DNA from: Chloroflexota bacterium
GTDB taxonomy: Bacteria > Chloroflexota > UBA11872
Assembly (NCBI GenBank): GCA_026707185.1
Contig: JAPOXI010000015.1
Span: forward strand, 1-15,701
Direction of reading: 5' to 3'
Length of the DNA: 15,701 nucleotides
Shown here one piece after another: positions 1 through 6,618 of the stretch. Position 1 is the first letter of the stretch, and each line of letters opens with the position of its first letter. Made by a program: the position numbers and the translations under genes. The notes beneath the pieces are model-generated. The model did no database searches, was not told where the DNA came from, and saw nothing but the letters and a program-made list of their open reading frames with translations.

Positions 1-686
1 GTGACATCTTCGAAGGCGGGATCGACGGCCGCTACGCGCTGGAGTGGACGATGCGCCGCGCCACCGGACGCACGACAAGAGGCAACCACGACAGCGCGAT
101 CTTCGAGTACCTCAGTGCCGAGCCGCCGCCAGGCGAAAGCGCGCCCGGAGATACCGAACTCGGGGCTTACCTGGAAATGACGCCGGACCAACTCGCGTTC
201 GTGCAGTCCCTGCCCGACATTCTGGATGTGCACTGGCGGGGTCACTCCCTGCGACTCATGCACGGCCACTTCAATCTGCGCACAACGGAGAACACCAACT
301 GGCGACTTCGGCCCGCCGAGCTCTCGGAGATCTTTGCCGATCCCACCGTGGACCTGACCGTGATCGGGCACACCCACTACCCCTTCATCAGCCAGGGTGC
401 CGCCGGTGCGTTGGCCAACCCCGGTACGGTCGCGGTGCCGCTGTTCCGCTATCGAGACCCGAGCGGACGGGTGATCGATCGGCGCGTCGACGATCCAGAC
501 CTCTCGGTCAACGACGATCGGCCCTCGTTCCTCACGGTCACCGAGGCGGACGGCCGTCTCCAGCCGAGCATCGAACGCTTCGACTACGACCGGGAAGGTC
601 TGCTTCGCCGCCACGCGCACCGCGACGGTCTGCGTGTGCCACTCGAAACACGCCGCGCCGGGATTATGGAGGGCCGGGCGCCCTGA
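1..686 (+). CDS. Metallophosphoesterase (calcineurin-like), 5' end outside the window
   Basis: The frame is open from the first base and ends with TGA at 684-686; the start lies upstream. The visible protein is about 227 residues. It begins with an apparent Gly-Asp (GD, bases 1-5, first codon cut). It then carries GNHD (bases about 111-122), a histidine in a MHGHF context (about 258-272) and the GHTH pair (about 367-378) followed by NPGTV. These are the ordered metal-binding motifs of the calcineurin-like phosphoesterase superfamily, which uses two metal ions to cleave phosphomonoesters or diesters. The motif spacing resembles YfcE/MJ0936-type phosphodiesterases, but the substrate cannot be told. 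An internal ATG at base 51 would drop the GD motif and is unlikely to be the true start. It converges on the sulfatase gene with 23 nt between the two stops. Family is confident; function is open. Confidence 0.85.
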   Translation, partial: DIFEGGIDGRYALEWTMRRATGRTTRGNHDSAIFEYLSAEPPPGESAPGDTELGAYLEMTPDQLAFVQSLPDILDVHWRGHSLRLMHGHFNLRTTENTNWRLRPAELSEIFADPTVDLTVIGHTHYPFISQGAAGALANPGTVAVPLFRYRDPSGRVIDRRVDDPDLSVNDDRPSFLTVTEADGRLQPSIERFDYDREGLLRRHAHRDGLRVPLETRRAGIMEGRAP

Positions 687-709
687 CCGCTTAGCCGCCG
701 GCCGTTGAC

Positions 710-2110
710 CTAGTTTCGGAAGGCAGGTTTATCGGCCTGGCCCGGCCGCAGATAGCCCCAGCGCCGAATCTTCTCCCAGCTCTCTTTCGGCGTGCCCTTC
801 ATGTACTCCGTCACCATCCAGTCGCCGTAATCGTTCACCGGGATCCGGCCCAGCACGGCTTCCAGCTCCAGGTAGAACTCCCGCGCCCGGTCGTTCTCGC
901 CGTCGAACAGGTTGACCTGCTCGGTGGGATCATCGGCCAGGTTGTACAGCATGTCGCGGCCGTCGCTGGTCCAGATGTATTTCCAGTCGTCGCGGTAGTA
1001 GGCCCGCTGCGCCCGGAAGAAGCGACGTAGTTCGAAAGCCCGGCCCTGGCGCGTGACGCGTTCCAGCATGTTCACGGGAAACGCGAACTCGCAGAGGGCA
1101 TAGGTCCGAGAGTCGCCGTCGCGAGCCCGCAGCAGGCTGTGGCTGCTCTCTCCGAGCCACTCCTCTTGACGCTCTGCGCCGATCAGGTCGTAGATCGTGG
1201 CCACGACGTCGTGGGTCTGGGTAAGCGCCGACACCCGCGTGCCCGCCTCGAACGCCGCCGGATAGCGCACGATCAGTGGCACATGCGCCACGGCCTCAAA
1301 CACCGTCAACTGATGGTTCCAGTACGGCGGATGTTCCTCGATCACATCCCCGTGATCCGAGGTCACCACCACCATCGTGTCGTCCAGCGTTCCAGCGTCC
1401 CGCAGGTAGTCGACAACCCGGCCAATCAGATCGTCCACATATGCCGCTTCGCCGTCCATCAGCGCGTACAGCTTGTCCCGCACGTCGTCGGGCATCCCGT
1501 CCATGCGCGAAGGATCGGCGAACCCGCCTTGCGCGCGGTTGAGTTCGCGGGCCTCATCGCGACTGACATCCGGCGCCCAGCGCGAGTGCCACGGCTCGGG
1601 CGCAATGTAAGCCGTGTGCGTGTCGTTGATGTTGACGAACATGAAGAACGGTCGCTCGTCCTCTTCGTGCCCGCGCAGCCAGCTCAGCATCTGCCGCACC
1701 ACCTGCGCGCCGCCCTTATCGTCGTCTGGCTTACCCAGCGGCGGCAGCACATAGCTCCAGTCCATGAATCCGCGGTGCAGGGCCGACGAGGCGCTCATGT
1801 AGGCGTTGTTGGAGATGCCCACGGTGGCGTAGCCGAGTTCGGTCAGTTCCTCGCCGATCGTCGGATACTCCTCGCTCAGCCGTTCGTGCCGGCCGTCGGC
1901 CCCGTGGGTGCTGGCGTAGTGGCCGGTCATCATCGAGGCGTGCGACGGCAGGCACCACGGTGCGGAGGTGATGTTGCGTTCGAAGACGGCGCCTTCGTCC
2001 GCCAGTTGGTCCAGGACCGGGGTCACCCCGCGCGGGTCGCCGTAGGCCCCAATGTTGTGGGGCCGCTGCGAGTCCATAACGATCCACAGGATGTTCGGGC
2101 GTCTGGCCAT
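710..2110 (-). CDS. Type-I sulfatase / alkaline-phosphatase superfamily hydrolase
   Basis: This is a 466-residue protein starting MARRPNILWIVMDSQR. The start is ATG at 2108-2110, because GGAGG lies 8 nt upstream. A GTG at 2123-2125 would add five residues and bury that ribosome site, so I reject it. The N-terminal strand with D13 supplies a metal ligand. The nucleophile motif is C53-L-P-S-H followed by ASMMTG. The second metal site is S-D252-H253-G. The C-terminal part has the YNLADDPTEQVNL pattern common to family-S1 sulfatases. These enzymes hydrolyse sulfate esters after a sulfatase-modifying enzyme turns the Cys into formylglycine; no such maturase is in the window. The usual Arg of C-x-P-S-R is His here, and the usual DD pair is Asp-Ser. 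No secretion signal is obvious, so it may be cytoplasmic. Phosphonate monoester hydrolase activity is an alternative. Confidence 0.9.
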   Translation of the reverse strand: MARRPNILWIVMDSQRPHNIGAYGDPRGVTPVLDQLADEGAVFERNITSAPWCLPSHASMMTGHYASTHGADGRHERLSEEYPTIGEELTELGYATVGISNNAYMSASSALHRGFMDWSYVLPPLGKPDDDKGGAQVVRQMLSWLRGHEEDERPFFMFVNINDTHTAYIAPEPWHSRWAPDVSRDEARELNRAQGGFADPSRMDGMPDDVRDKLYALMDGEAAYVDDLIGRVVDYLRDAGTLDDTMVVVTSDHGDVIEEHPPYWNHQLTVFEAVAHVPLIVRYPAAFEAGTRVSALTQTHDVVATIYDLIGAERQEEWLGESSHSLLRARDGDSRTYALCEFAFPVNMLERVTRQGRAFELRRFFRAQRAYYRDDWKYIWTSDGRDMLYNLADDPTEQVNLFDGENDRAREFYLELEAVLGRIPVNDYGDWMVTEYMKGTPKESWEKIRRWGYLRPGQADKPAFRN

Positions 2111-2125
2111 GCGGGCGCCCTCCAC
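2108..2125 (-). promoter_or_regulatory. Ribosome binding site deciding the sulfatase start
   Basis: On the minus strand GGAGG is followed by 8 nt (gcgcccgc) and ATG. The Shine-Dalgarno sequence itself overlaps the alternative upstream GTG codon (2123-2125), which has no such site in front. This favours the ATG. Confidence 0.65.
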
Positions 2126-2248
2126 TCGAGGGGAACGAACGGAAGTTTAGCGGAGCGACCGCTGCCTCCCGTGCCGGCGCACGAACACGCGCGTCCAAGT
2201 CCCGGACCACGGATGCCTCGCAACCGGGCGCCGCGTGAAGCCGGGAAA

Positions 2249-2416
2249 GCTGTGCCTGGGCGGACAGCGTGACACACTCGCCGCGCAAGCGATTAGAGCT
2301 TCCGGGTCGGAGCAGGCGTCGTGGAATACCGAAGTCTCGGTCGTGGGGTCAAGGTCAGCCCGCTGTGTTTGGGGTGTTGGAACTTCGGCAACGCCACGGG
2401 CCGCGAGACGTCACTT
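2249..2416 (+). repeat. Direct repeat copy 1: AKR upstream region plus first 32 codons
   Basis: This segment matches 4309-4479 at a constant offset of 2060 bp until a 3-nt deletion in the coding part. The match includes an identical 12-mer, gtgacacactcg (2269-2280 and 4329-4340), an identical 40-nt spacing from that 12-mer to the GTG start, and a shared cggagc just before the start. The two copies bracket the alpha/beta hydrolase gene. Confidence 0.8.
2321..2416 (+). pseudogene. Truncated aldo/keto reductase remnant (N-terminal 32 codons)
   Basis: The frame opens with GTG and reads MEYRSLGRGVKVSPLCLG and on through CWNFGNAT. Twenty-seven of 32 residues match the start of the intact AKR at 4381, with one codon (Thr9) deleted. 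Homology stops after about base 2416. The frame then runs without similarity to a TAG at 2579-2581, so the catalytic Asp, Tyr, Lys and His of the family are all missing. Most base differences from the intact copy are synonymous: I count 11 silent against about 5 amino-acid changes. That suggests the copy was a selected, working paralogue before it was cut. I see no second piece of this gene before the hydrolase. It could still yield a short peptide, but nothing supports that. Confidence 0.75.
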
Positions 2417-2571
2417 TCAAACTACGAACAGCCGCCGCGGGTCATGACCAGCTGTAGCTCGCGAGGAATCGCTGGAAGTTGCATTCCGCGAGACTTCACT
2501 ATGGGCCGGCACAATTGTCGAAATGAGGGCACGACAGGCAGTTCATACGGCTCTGGCCAGGTACCCGGCAC
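2417..2571. other. Gap between the AKR remnant and the hydrolase
   Basis: The interval from the sulfatase start (2110) to the hydrolase start (2572) is 461 nt. Its left part (2111-2248) should hold the sulfatase promoter, but I see no convincing -35/-10 pair. The centre is the AKR remnant. The right part (2417-2571) matches nothing I recognise and should hold the hydrolase promoter. Confidence 0.4.
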
Positions 2572-4074
2572 GTGCGATTAGCTCGGCGAGCGAACGTTTT
2601 GCTTCCTCTGGCAATAGGGCTGGTTGGCAGCGTCGTTCTCGCGCTTGCGCTCATCCGTAGCGCGGACACGGTTCCGGCTTGCGAGGCAGTGACGCCGGCG
2701 GCGGCGGACTTTGAGGCGGCGCCTTTTGCGTTCGATCCGGAGGAGCGCGCACGCACCTTCGTGGGGGCTATGGCGGACGACGACTATGAAACAGCCTACG
2801 GGATGTTGGCACTCGAGCAGCTGGGACGAGGCGGGCTGTGCGAGGTTGGCCTGGAGGGATTCTGGCTCGTGGTGGCGGCGAATCACCCCGACCTGATTGC
2901 CATCGAGACGTTCTCGCCGCTGGCGTACGACGCGTCCTCCGACCATCTGCGGGTCGTGCTGCGCCTAACAATGAGTGGAAACGGGCAAGCGCTAGAGTCC
3001 AGGCGCGACGCCTACACCGCAATAAACCTCACGCCTGACGGTCGGATCGGGTGGTTCAGCTACCTGTCGATTCTGACAGACCTGGGGCCGGCACCCGAGT
3101 CGCCGCCACCTCCATACGCGCCGCCGGAAGCTTTTGACGAGTTCCGGGTGACGTTTGGCAAGGCTCCCTGGGAGCTTGCCGGCACGCTGACCATGCCGAA
3201 GGGGCAAGGACCGTTTCCGGCCGTGGTGATCATCGGCCCAGGCGGTGGCTTTGCGGGGGAGAGTCCGAACCGCTGGGATCGGGATATGGCCCAGGGACTC
3301 GCCACGCATGGGGTGGCCTCCCTGCGTTTCGCCGAGCGGTCCGTAACCCACGCGCTGTCGGCCGCGCGACAACCAATGTTCACTCTCGCGGAGGAGTACG
3401 TGGATGACGCGCTGGCGGCAATCGGGCGGCTGCGGCTGACGCCTCGTGTCGATCCAGCCCGCGTCTATCTGCTCGGGATCAGCGTCGCTAGCTTCGCGAT
3501 GCCGCGCGTCGCCAGCCTGGATCCCGATCTGGCGGGTCTGGTGCTTATTTCGCCTTCCAGCGGCTACGTCTGGGACTCCGCATGGCGCATGCAACAGGAG
3601 CACGCCAAGGTGGACAGGACAGTCTCGGAGAGCGAGCAACACAGCATTGAGGTACTGAAAGCACGTGCCGCCGCAATCGAAGCTGCCGCCAAAGAAGACG
3701 GTGATCCGAAGGAACTCGGTGTCCGGATCGCCTACCACCTCGACCTGGCTTCATATCGACCGGAAAACGTAGCGCGCTATCTGCCGATTCCCATGTTCGT
3801 GATAATTGGCGACAGGGTCGGGGTATCGCCTATTGAGGACCACGAAGCGTGGCTCTCGAGCTTGCGCCGGCGGGGGGATGCCGCGTTTCGCGCGTACAAG
3901 GGTCATGTCCATGGCCTGTTCGACGTTACGAAGCTAAGACCTCCCGCGCTCCGTTCCGTGGGTCATGTCGACGAAGAGGTGATGATTGACATTGCGGCAT
4001 GGATCGATGGCGACTGGCCCGAGTTGTCCTGCGACGAGGTTGAGCACTGGTATGCCGGGTGCCACGGCGGATAG
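2572..4074 (+). CDS. Membrane-anchored alpha/beta hydrolase with N-terminal DUF3887-like domain
   Basis: The protein has 500 residues and starts on GTG; the frame is closed by a TGA at 2524-2526, and no better start lies between. Residues 1-30 (RLARRAN, then a run of Leu, Val, Gly and Ile) form a signal anchor or uncleaved signal peptide. Residues about 45-165 form a small domain with a FVGAMADDDYETAYGML pattern, like the DUF3887 domain found before some alpha/beta hydrolases. A Pro-rich linker (about 175-185) leads to the hydrolase domain. There I see an oxyanion-type IIGPGGGF segment, the nucleophile elbow G302-I-S304-V-A306, an acid D414 in IIGDRVG and a histidine in GHVHGLF (H445 or H447). 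That makes a complete Ser-Asp-His set, so an esterase or peptidase facing outside the membrane is likely. The elbow ends in Ala rather than the usual Gly. It sits alone between the two AKR repeat copies. Substrate unknown. Confidence 0.8.
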   Translation: MRLARRANVLLPLAIGLVGSVVLALALIRSADTVPACEAVTPAAADFEAAPFAFDPEERARTFVGAMADDDYETAYGMLALEQLGRGGLCEVGLEGFWLVVAANHPDLIAIETFSPLAYDASSDHLRVVLRLTMSGNGQALESRRDAYTAINLTPDGRIGWFSYLSILTDLGPAPESPPPPYAPPEAFDEFRVTFGKAPWELAGTLTMPKGQGPFPAVVIIGPGGGFAGESPNRWDRDMAQGLATHGVASLRFAERSVTHALSAARQPMFTLAEEYVDDALAAIGRLRLTPRVDPARVYLLGISVASFAMPRVASLDPDLAGLVLISPSSGYVWDSAWRMQQEHAKVDRTVSESEQHSIEVLKARAAAIEAAAKEDGDPKELGVRIAYHLDLASYRPENVARYLPIPMFVIIGDRVGVSPIEDHEAWLSSLRRRGDAAFRAYKGHVHGLFDVTKLRPPALRSVGHVDEEVMIDIAAWIDGDWPELSCDEVEHWYAGCHGG

Positions 4075-4380
4075 CAACGATCAACTTGGCGGGTCCGATG
4101 GGCGTGTCGGACGCAGGGCCGACGTGCCAGAAGCCTATGGGACTCGTCGGGGACTGCGGTCGGATGCAGTTGAGAGTCGCGGCAGGTCGCCAAACGAATC
4201 AAGTCGACGGAAGCGTGCGCCAGACAACCCCAGGACGATTTAAAGGAAGCGATCGCTCAACCGCATTGTTCAAGGAGCAGGATCTTTGGATGGCTTAGGC
4301 GGTCCCTGGCTGCGTTGGAGCGGCGAACGTGACACACTCGCCTCGGTGGTCGCAGCGTCCAGGAGCACGGAGCGAGCGCA
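4075..4380. other. Intergenic region upstream of the AKR operon
   Basis: There are 306 nt with no supported gene. The region holds a hairpin near its left end (4093-4112), the perfect palindrome agcgatcgct (4248-4257) and, from about 4309, the repeat shared with the AKR remnant. The conserved 12-mer at 4329-4340 lies 40 nt before the AKR start and may belong to its promoter or operator. I see no clear sigma-70 boxes. Confidence 0.5.
4093..4112 (+). terminator. Weak hairpin downstream of the hydrolase
   Basis: GTCCGA and TCGGAC form a perfect 6-bp stem around an 8-nt loop, 19 nt after the hydrolase stop. There is no T-run, so an intrinsic terminator is only a possibility. Confidence 0.25.
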
Positions 4381-4479
4381 GTGAATTACCGAAATCTGGG
4401 TCGTACCGGAGTGAAGGTCAGCCCGCTGTGCCTCGGTTGCTGGAATTTCGGGAACGCCACCAGCCGAGGGGAATCGCTG
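4309..4479 (+). repeat. Direct repeat copy 2: AKR upstream region plus first 33 codons
   Basis: Partner of 2249-2416. It covers the last 72 nt before the intact AKR and its N-terminal strand. Identity is highest in the 12-mer at 4329-4340 and within codons 10-27. Confidence 0.8.
4369..4383 (+). promoter_or_regulatory. Ribosome binding site and GTG start of the AKR
   Basis: GGAG at 4369-4372 is 8 nt before the GTG at 4381. The same cggagc lies at the same distance before the remnant's GTG, which supports GTG as the start in both copies. Confidence 0.65.
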
Positions 4480-5388
4480 GCGATCATCGATCACGCGTTG
4501 GATGCCGGGGTCAACTTCATCGACACGGCCAATATGTACGGTCGCGGGACGAGCGAGACGATCGTGGGGGAGGCGCTGCGGGAGCCGAACCGGCGGCAGC
4601 GGACGGTGCTGGCGACGAAGGTGCACTTTGCGATGGACGACGAGGATCCGAACGCGCAGGGAAACAGCCGGCGGCACATCCTGGAGGAGTGCGAGGCGTC
4701 GCTGCGGCGCTTGCAGACGGACAACATCGACTTGTACCAGATTCACCGCCCGTCGCCGGACGTTCCGCCCGATGAGACGCTGCGCGCGCTTGACGACCTG
4801 GTGCAAAGCGGCAAAGTGCGCTACATCGGCACCAGCACGTGGCCGGCCTGGCAGGTGGTGGAGTCCCTGTGGGTGGCCGAGAAGCTGAGCCTGAACCGAC
4901 CCATCTGCGAGCAGCCGCCGTATCACCTGCTTGACCGCCGGATCGAACGGGAACTGGTACCGATGGCGCAGACATACGGCATCGGCATCATCCCGTGGGC
5001 GCCGCTGGCCAGCGGGTTTCTGACCGGAATCTACAAGCGCAACACGGCCGCACCGCCCGGCACACGGTTCCAGAAAAGTCCGGAGACGCAGGAGCAGCGA
5101 AACCTGCACAGCGAAGCGGCGTTTGCCGTAATGGACGAGGTGTCAGCCATTGCCGACGACAAGGGCTGCAGCCCCGGCCAACTGGCCCTCGCCTGGAACA
5201 TGGCACAGCCCGGGATTACCGCGCCGATCGTAGGCCCGCGCACGCTGGAGCATTGGAAGGGCAACCTGGGCGCGCTGGACGTAACGGTCACCGACGCCGA
5301 CCGCGAACGGCTGGACGCCGTGGCGCCGCCGGGACGCATGATTGCCCCGTACTACGAGGCCCAGTGGGGCCCGCGCCGATTTCGATAG
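4381..5388 (+). CDS. Aldo/keto reductase
   Basis: The protein has 335 residues, normal for a bacterial AKR of the YhdN/YajO-like kind. It forms an NAD(P)H-dependent (beta/alpha)8 barrel that interconverts carbonyls and alcohols. The catalytic tetrad is complete: D48 in FIDTANMYG, Y53, K80 in LATKV and H122 in LYQIH. The segment VRYIGTSTWPAWQ, the IIPWAPLASGFLTG segment (about 200-215) and the C-terminal QLALAWN...PIVGPRT region are typical of the family and bind the cofactor. The start is GTG with GGAG 8 nt upstream, and the start is mirrored in the truncated paralogue at 2321. It is the first gene of an apparent operon: the stop is 19 nt before the M24 gene, which has a strong ribosome site. 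The true substrate is unknown; a role in degrading an amino or keto compound would fit the neighbours. Confidence 0.92.
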   Translation: MNYRNLGRTGVKVSPLCLGCWNFGNATSRGESLAIIDHALDAGVNFIDTANMYGRGTSETIVGEALREPNRRQRTVLATKVHFAMDDEDPNAQGNSRRHILEECEASLRRLQTDNIDLYQIHRPSPDVPPDETLRALDDLVQSGKVRYIGTSTWPAWQVVESLWVAEKLSLNRPICEQPPYHLLDRRIERELVPMAQTYGIGIIPWAPLASGFLTGIYKRNTAAPPGTRFQKSPETQEQRNLHSEAAFAVMDEVSAIADDKGCSPGQLALAWNMAQPGITAPIVGPRTLEHWKGNLGALDVTVTDADRERLDAVAPPGRMIAPYYEAQWGPRRFR

Positions 5389-5393
5389 CCAAT

Positions 5394-5410
5394 AGGAGGT
5401 CGCGTCCATG
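5394..5410 (+). promoter_or_regulatory. Strong ribosome binding site of the M24 gene
   Basis: AGGAGGT at 5394-5400 lies 7 nt before ATG 5408, inside the 19-nt gap after the AKR stop. It fixes the start and argues for co-transcription with the AKR. Confidence 0.75.
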
Positions 5411-6613
5411 CGGGTGCATGCGAGTCTGAGCGGAGGTTCGTTCCCTGAAACCAGCCTGGGGGATCTGGAACCGGAGCCTGCGTTTGCAGCGGCCGAGTAC
5501 CAGGAACGCCTGGGGCGGGCGCGGGCTGCGATGGACGCGCAGGAATTGGACGCGTTGGTGGTGATGAACCCGGCGAGCGTGTTCTACCTGTCCGGCTACC
5601 AGACCTTCGCGGCTGACGGCGGCGCATGCCTGATTGTGCCTGGCGACGGCGAACCGGCACTGGCGATGGATCCGCCCGAGTTCGGCGGCGCCTTGCTGGG
5701 CGTGTGGTTCGAGGATCTGCACGGATATCCGGAGCACATCGATCGGCCGGCGTATGCGGCGCAACTGCTGGGCGAGCACGGTGCGACACGCGGGCGCATA
5801 GGGCTCGACGGCGCCGCGTGGGGCGCGACGACCGCGTTTTCCGCCGAGCTGGCACACGCGCTACCGCTGGCGGAGCTTGTCGACGCCACCGACCTGCTGA
5901 TTGAGCTGAAGCGGCGCAAGTCGGCCGCTGAGATCGCGCACATCCGCAGCGCGGCGGTGGCTACGCGAGCAGCGATGGAAGCCGCAAGTTCAACGGCAGC
6001 GGCGGGAGTCGCCGACGGCGACGTCGCCGGCGCGGCGTTCGAGGCCATGGCGCGGGCCGGCAGCGAGTACCCGTGCCTGACACCAATCGTCACCAGTGGC
6101 GGCCGCTCGGGAATGCTGCACACCACCCACAAACGCCACACCATTCACCCGGGCGACAACGTGCTCCTTGAGATCGGCGCATGCGTGCAGCGCTACACGG
6201 CGCCGCAGATGCGCACACTGACCATCGGTCCACCTTCCGACGAGGTGCGGGCAGCCGCCGACGCGTGCCTCGCCGCCCTAGACGCAGTACTTGAGGCCAT
6301 GGGTCCCGGTGTCGCCGCGCGCGACGCGGCGGAGGCGGGCTGGCAGGAACTGGCGGCCGCAGGCGACGACCTGGTGTTTCACGGGACATTCGGCTACGGC
6401 ATCGGGGCGGGATTCCCACCCAATTGGGCCGACGGTTCCGGCTTTATACGAAGCGACGAAGATTCCGTATTGGAACCCGGCGTGGTGTTTCACCACCCGG
6501 TTGCCGTGCGGCGGCTGGGGGAGTTTGGAGTGGCGTTCAGCGAGACGAGCGTGATCACCGACGACGGCTGCCAGGTGCTGACGCGCGGGCCGCGGGAACT
6601 GATCGAGCGATAG
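5408..6613 (+). CDS. M24 (pita-bread) hydrolase, creatinase/ectoine-hydrolase-like
   Basis: The protein has 401 residues. The N-terminal creatinase domain (about 30-165) includes DALVVMNPASVFYLSGYQTF. The C-terminal pita-bread domain (about 175-400) follows. The five metal ligands of M24 peptidases (D, D, H, E, E) are mostly replaced: the first Asp by E255 (LLEIGA), the second by P266 (RYTAPQMRT), the His by Y330 (GYGIGAGFPPNW) and the first Glu by H363; only E379 stays. This pattern is known in metal-free members, namely creatinase and ectoine-hydrolase (DoeA/EutD)-type proteins, which cleave C-N bonds of small molecules rather than peptides. I therefore infer an amidohydrolase on a small nitrogen compound, not a Xaa-Pro peptidase. 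The gene sits 19 nt after the AKR and 5 nt before the racemase-like gene. The fold is certain; the substrate is not. Confidence 0.88.
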   Translation: MRVHASLSGGSFPETSLGDLEPEPAFAAAEYQERLGRARAAMDAQELDALVVMNPASVFYLSGYQTFAADGGACLIVPGDGEPALAMDPPEFGGALLGVWFEDLHGYPEHIDRPAYAAQLLGEHGATRGRIGLDGAAWGATTAFSAELAHALPLAELVDATDLLIELKRRKSAAEIAHIRSAAVATRAAMEAASSTAAAGVADGDVAGAAFEAMARAGSEYPCLTPIVTSGGRSGMLHTTHKRHTIHPGDNVLLEIGACVQRYTAPQMRTLTIGPPSDEVRAAADACLAALDAVLEAMGPGVAARDAAEAGWQELAAAGDDLVFHGTFGYGIGAGFPPNWADGSGFIRSDEDSVLEPGVVFHHPVAVRRLGEFGVAFSETSVITDDGCQVLTRGPRELIER

Positions 6614-6618
6614 CGTCC

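Noticed and set aside
1139..2272. Long open frame on the plus strand opposite the sulfatase
   Set aside because: It is His/Arg/Val-rich with no motif, and the opposite strand has a complete sulfatase. Such frames are expected in GC-rich DNA.
4248..4257. Palindrome agcgatcgct as an operator
   Set aside because: It is a single short palindrome in GC-rich DNA with no repeat nearby; it could be chance.
6424..6618. N-terminal extension of the racemase-like protein
   Set aside because: It lies wholly inside the M24 gene in another frame, and the family's first strand begins right after GTG 6619.
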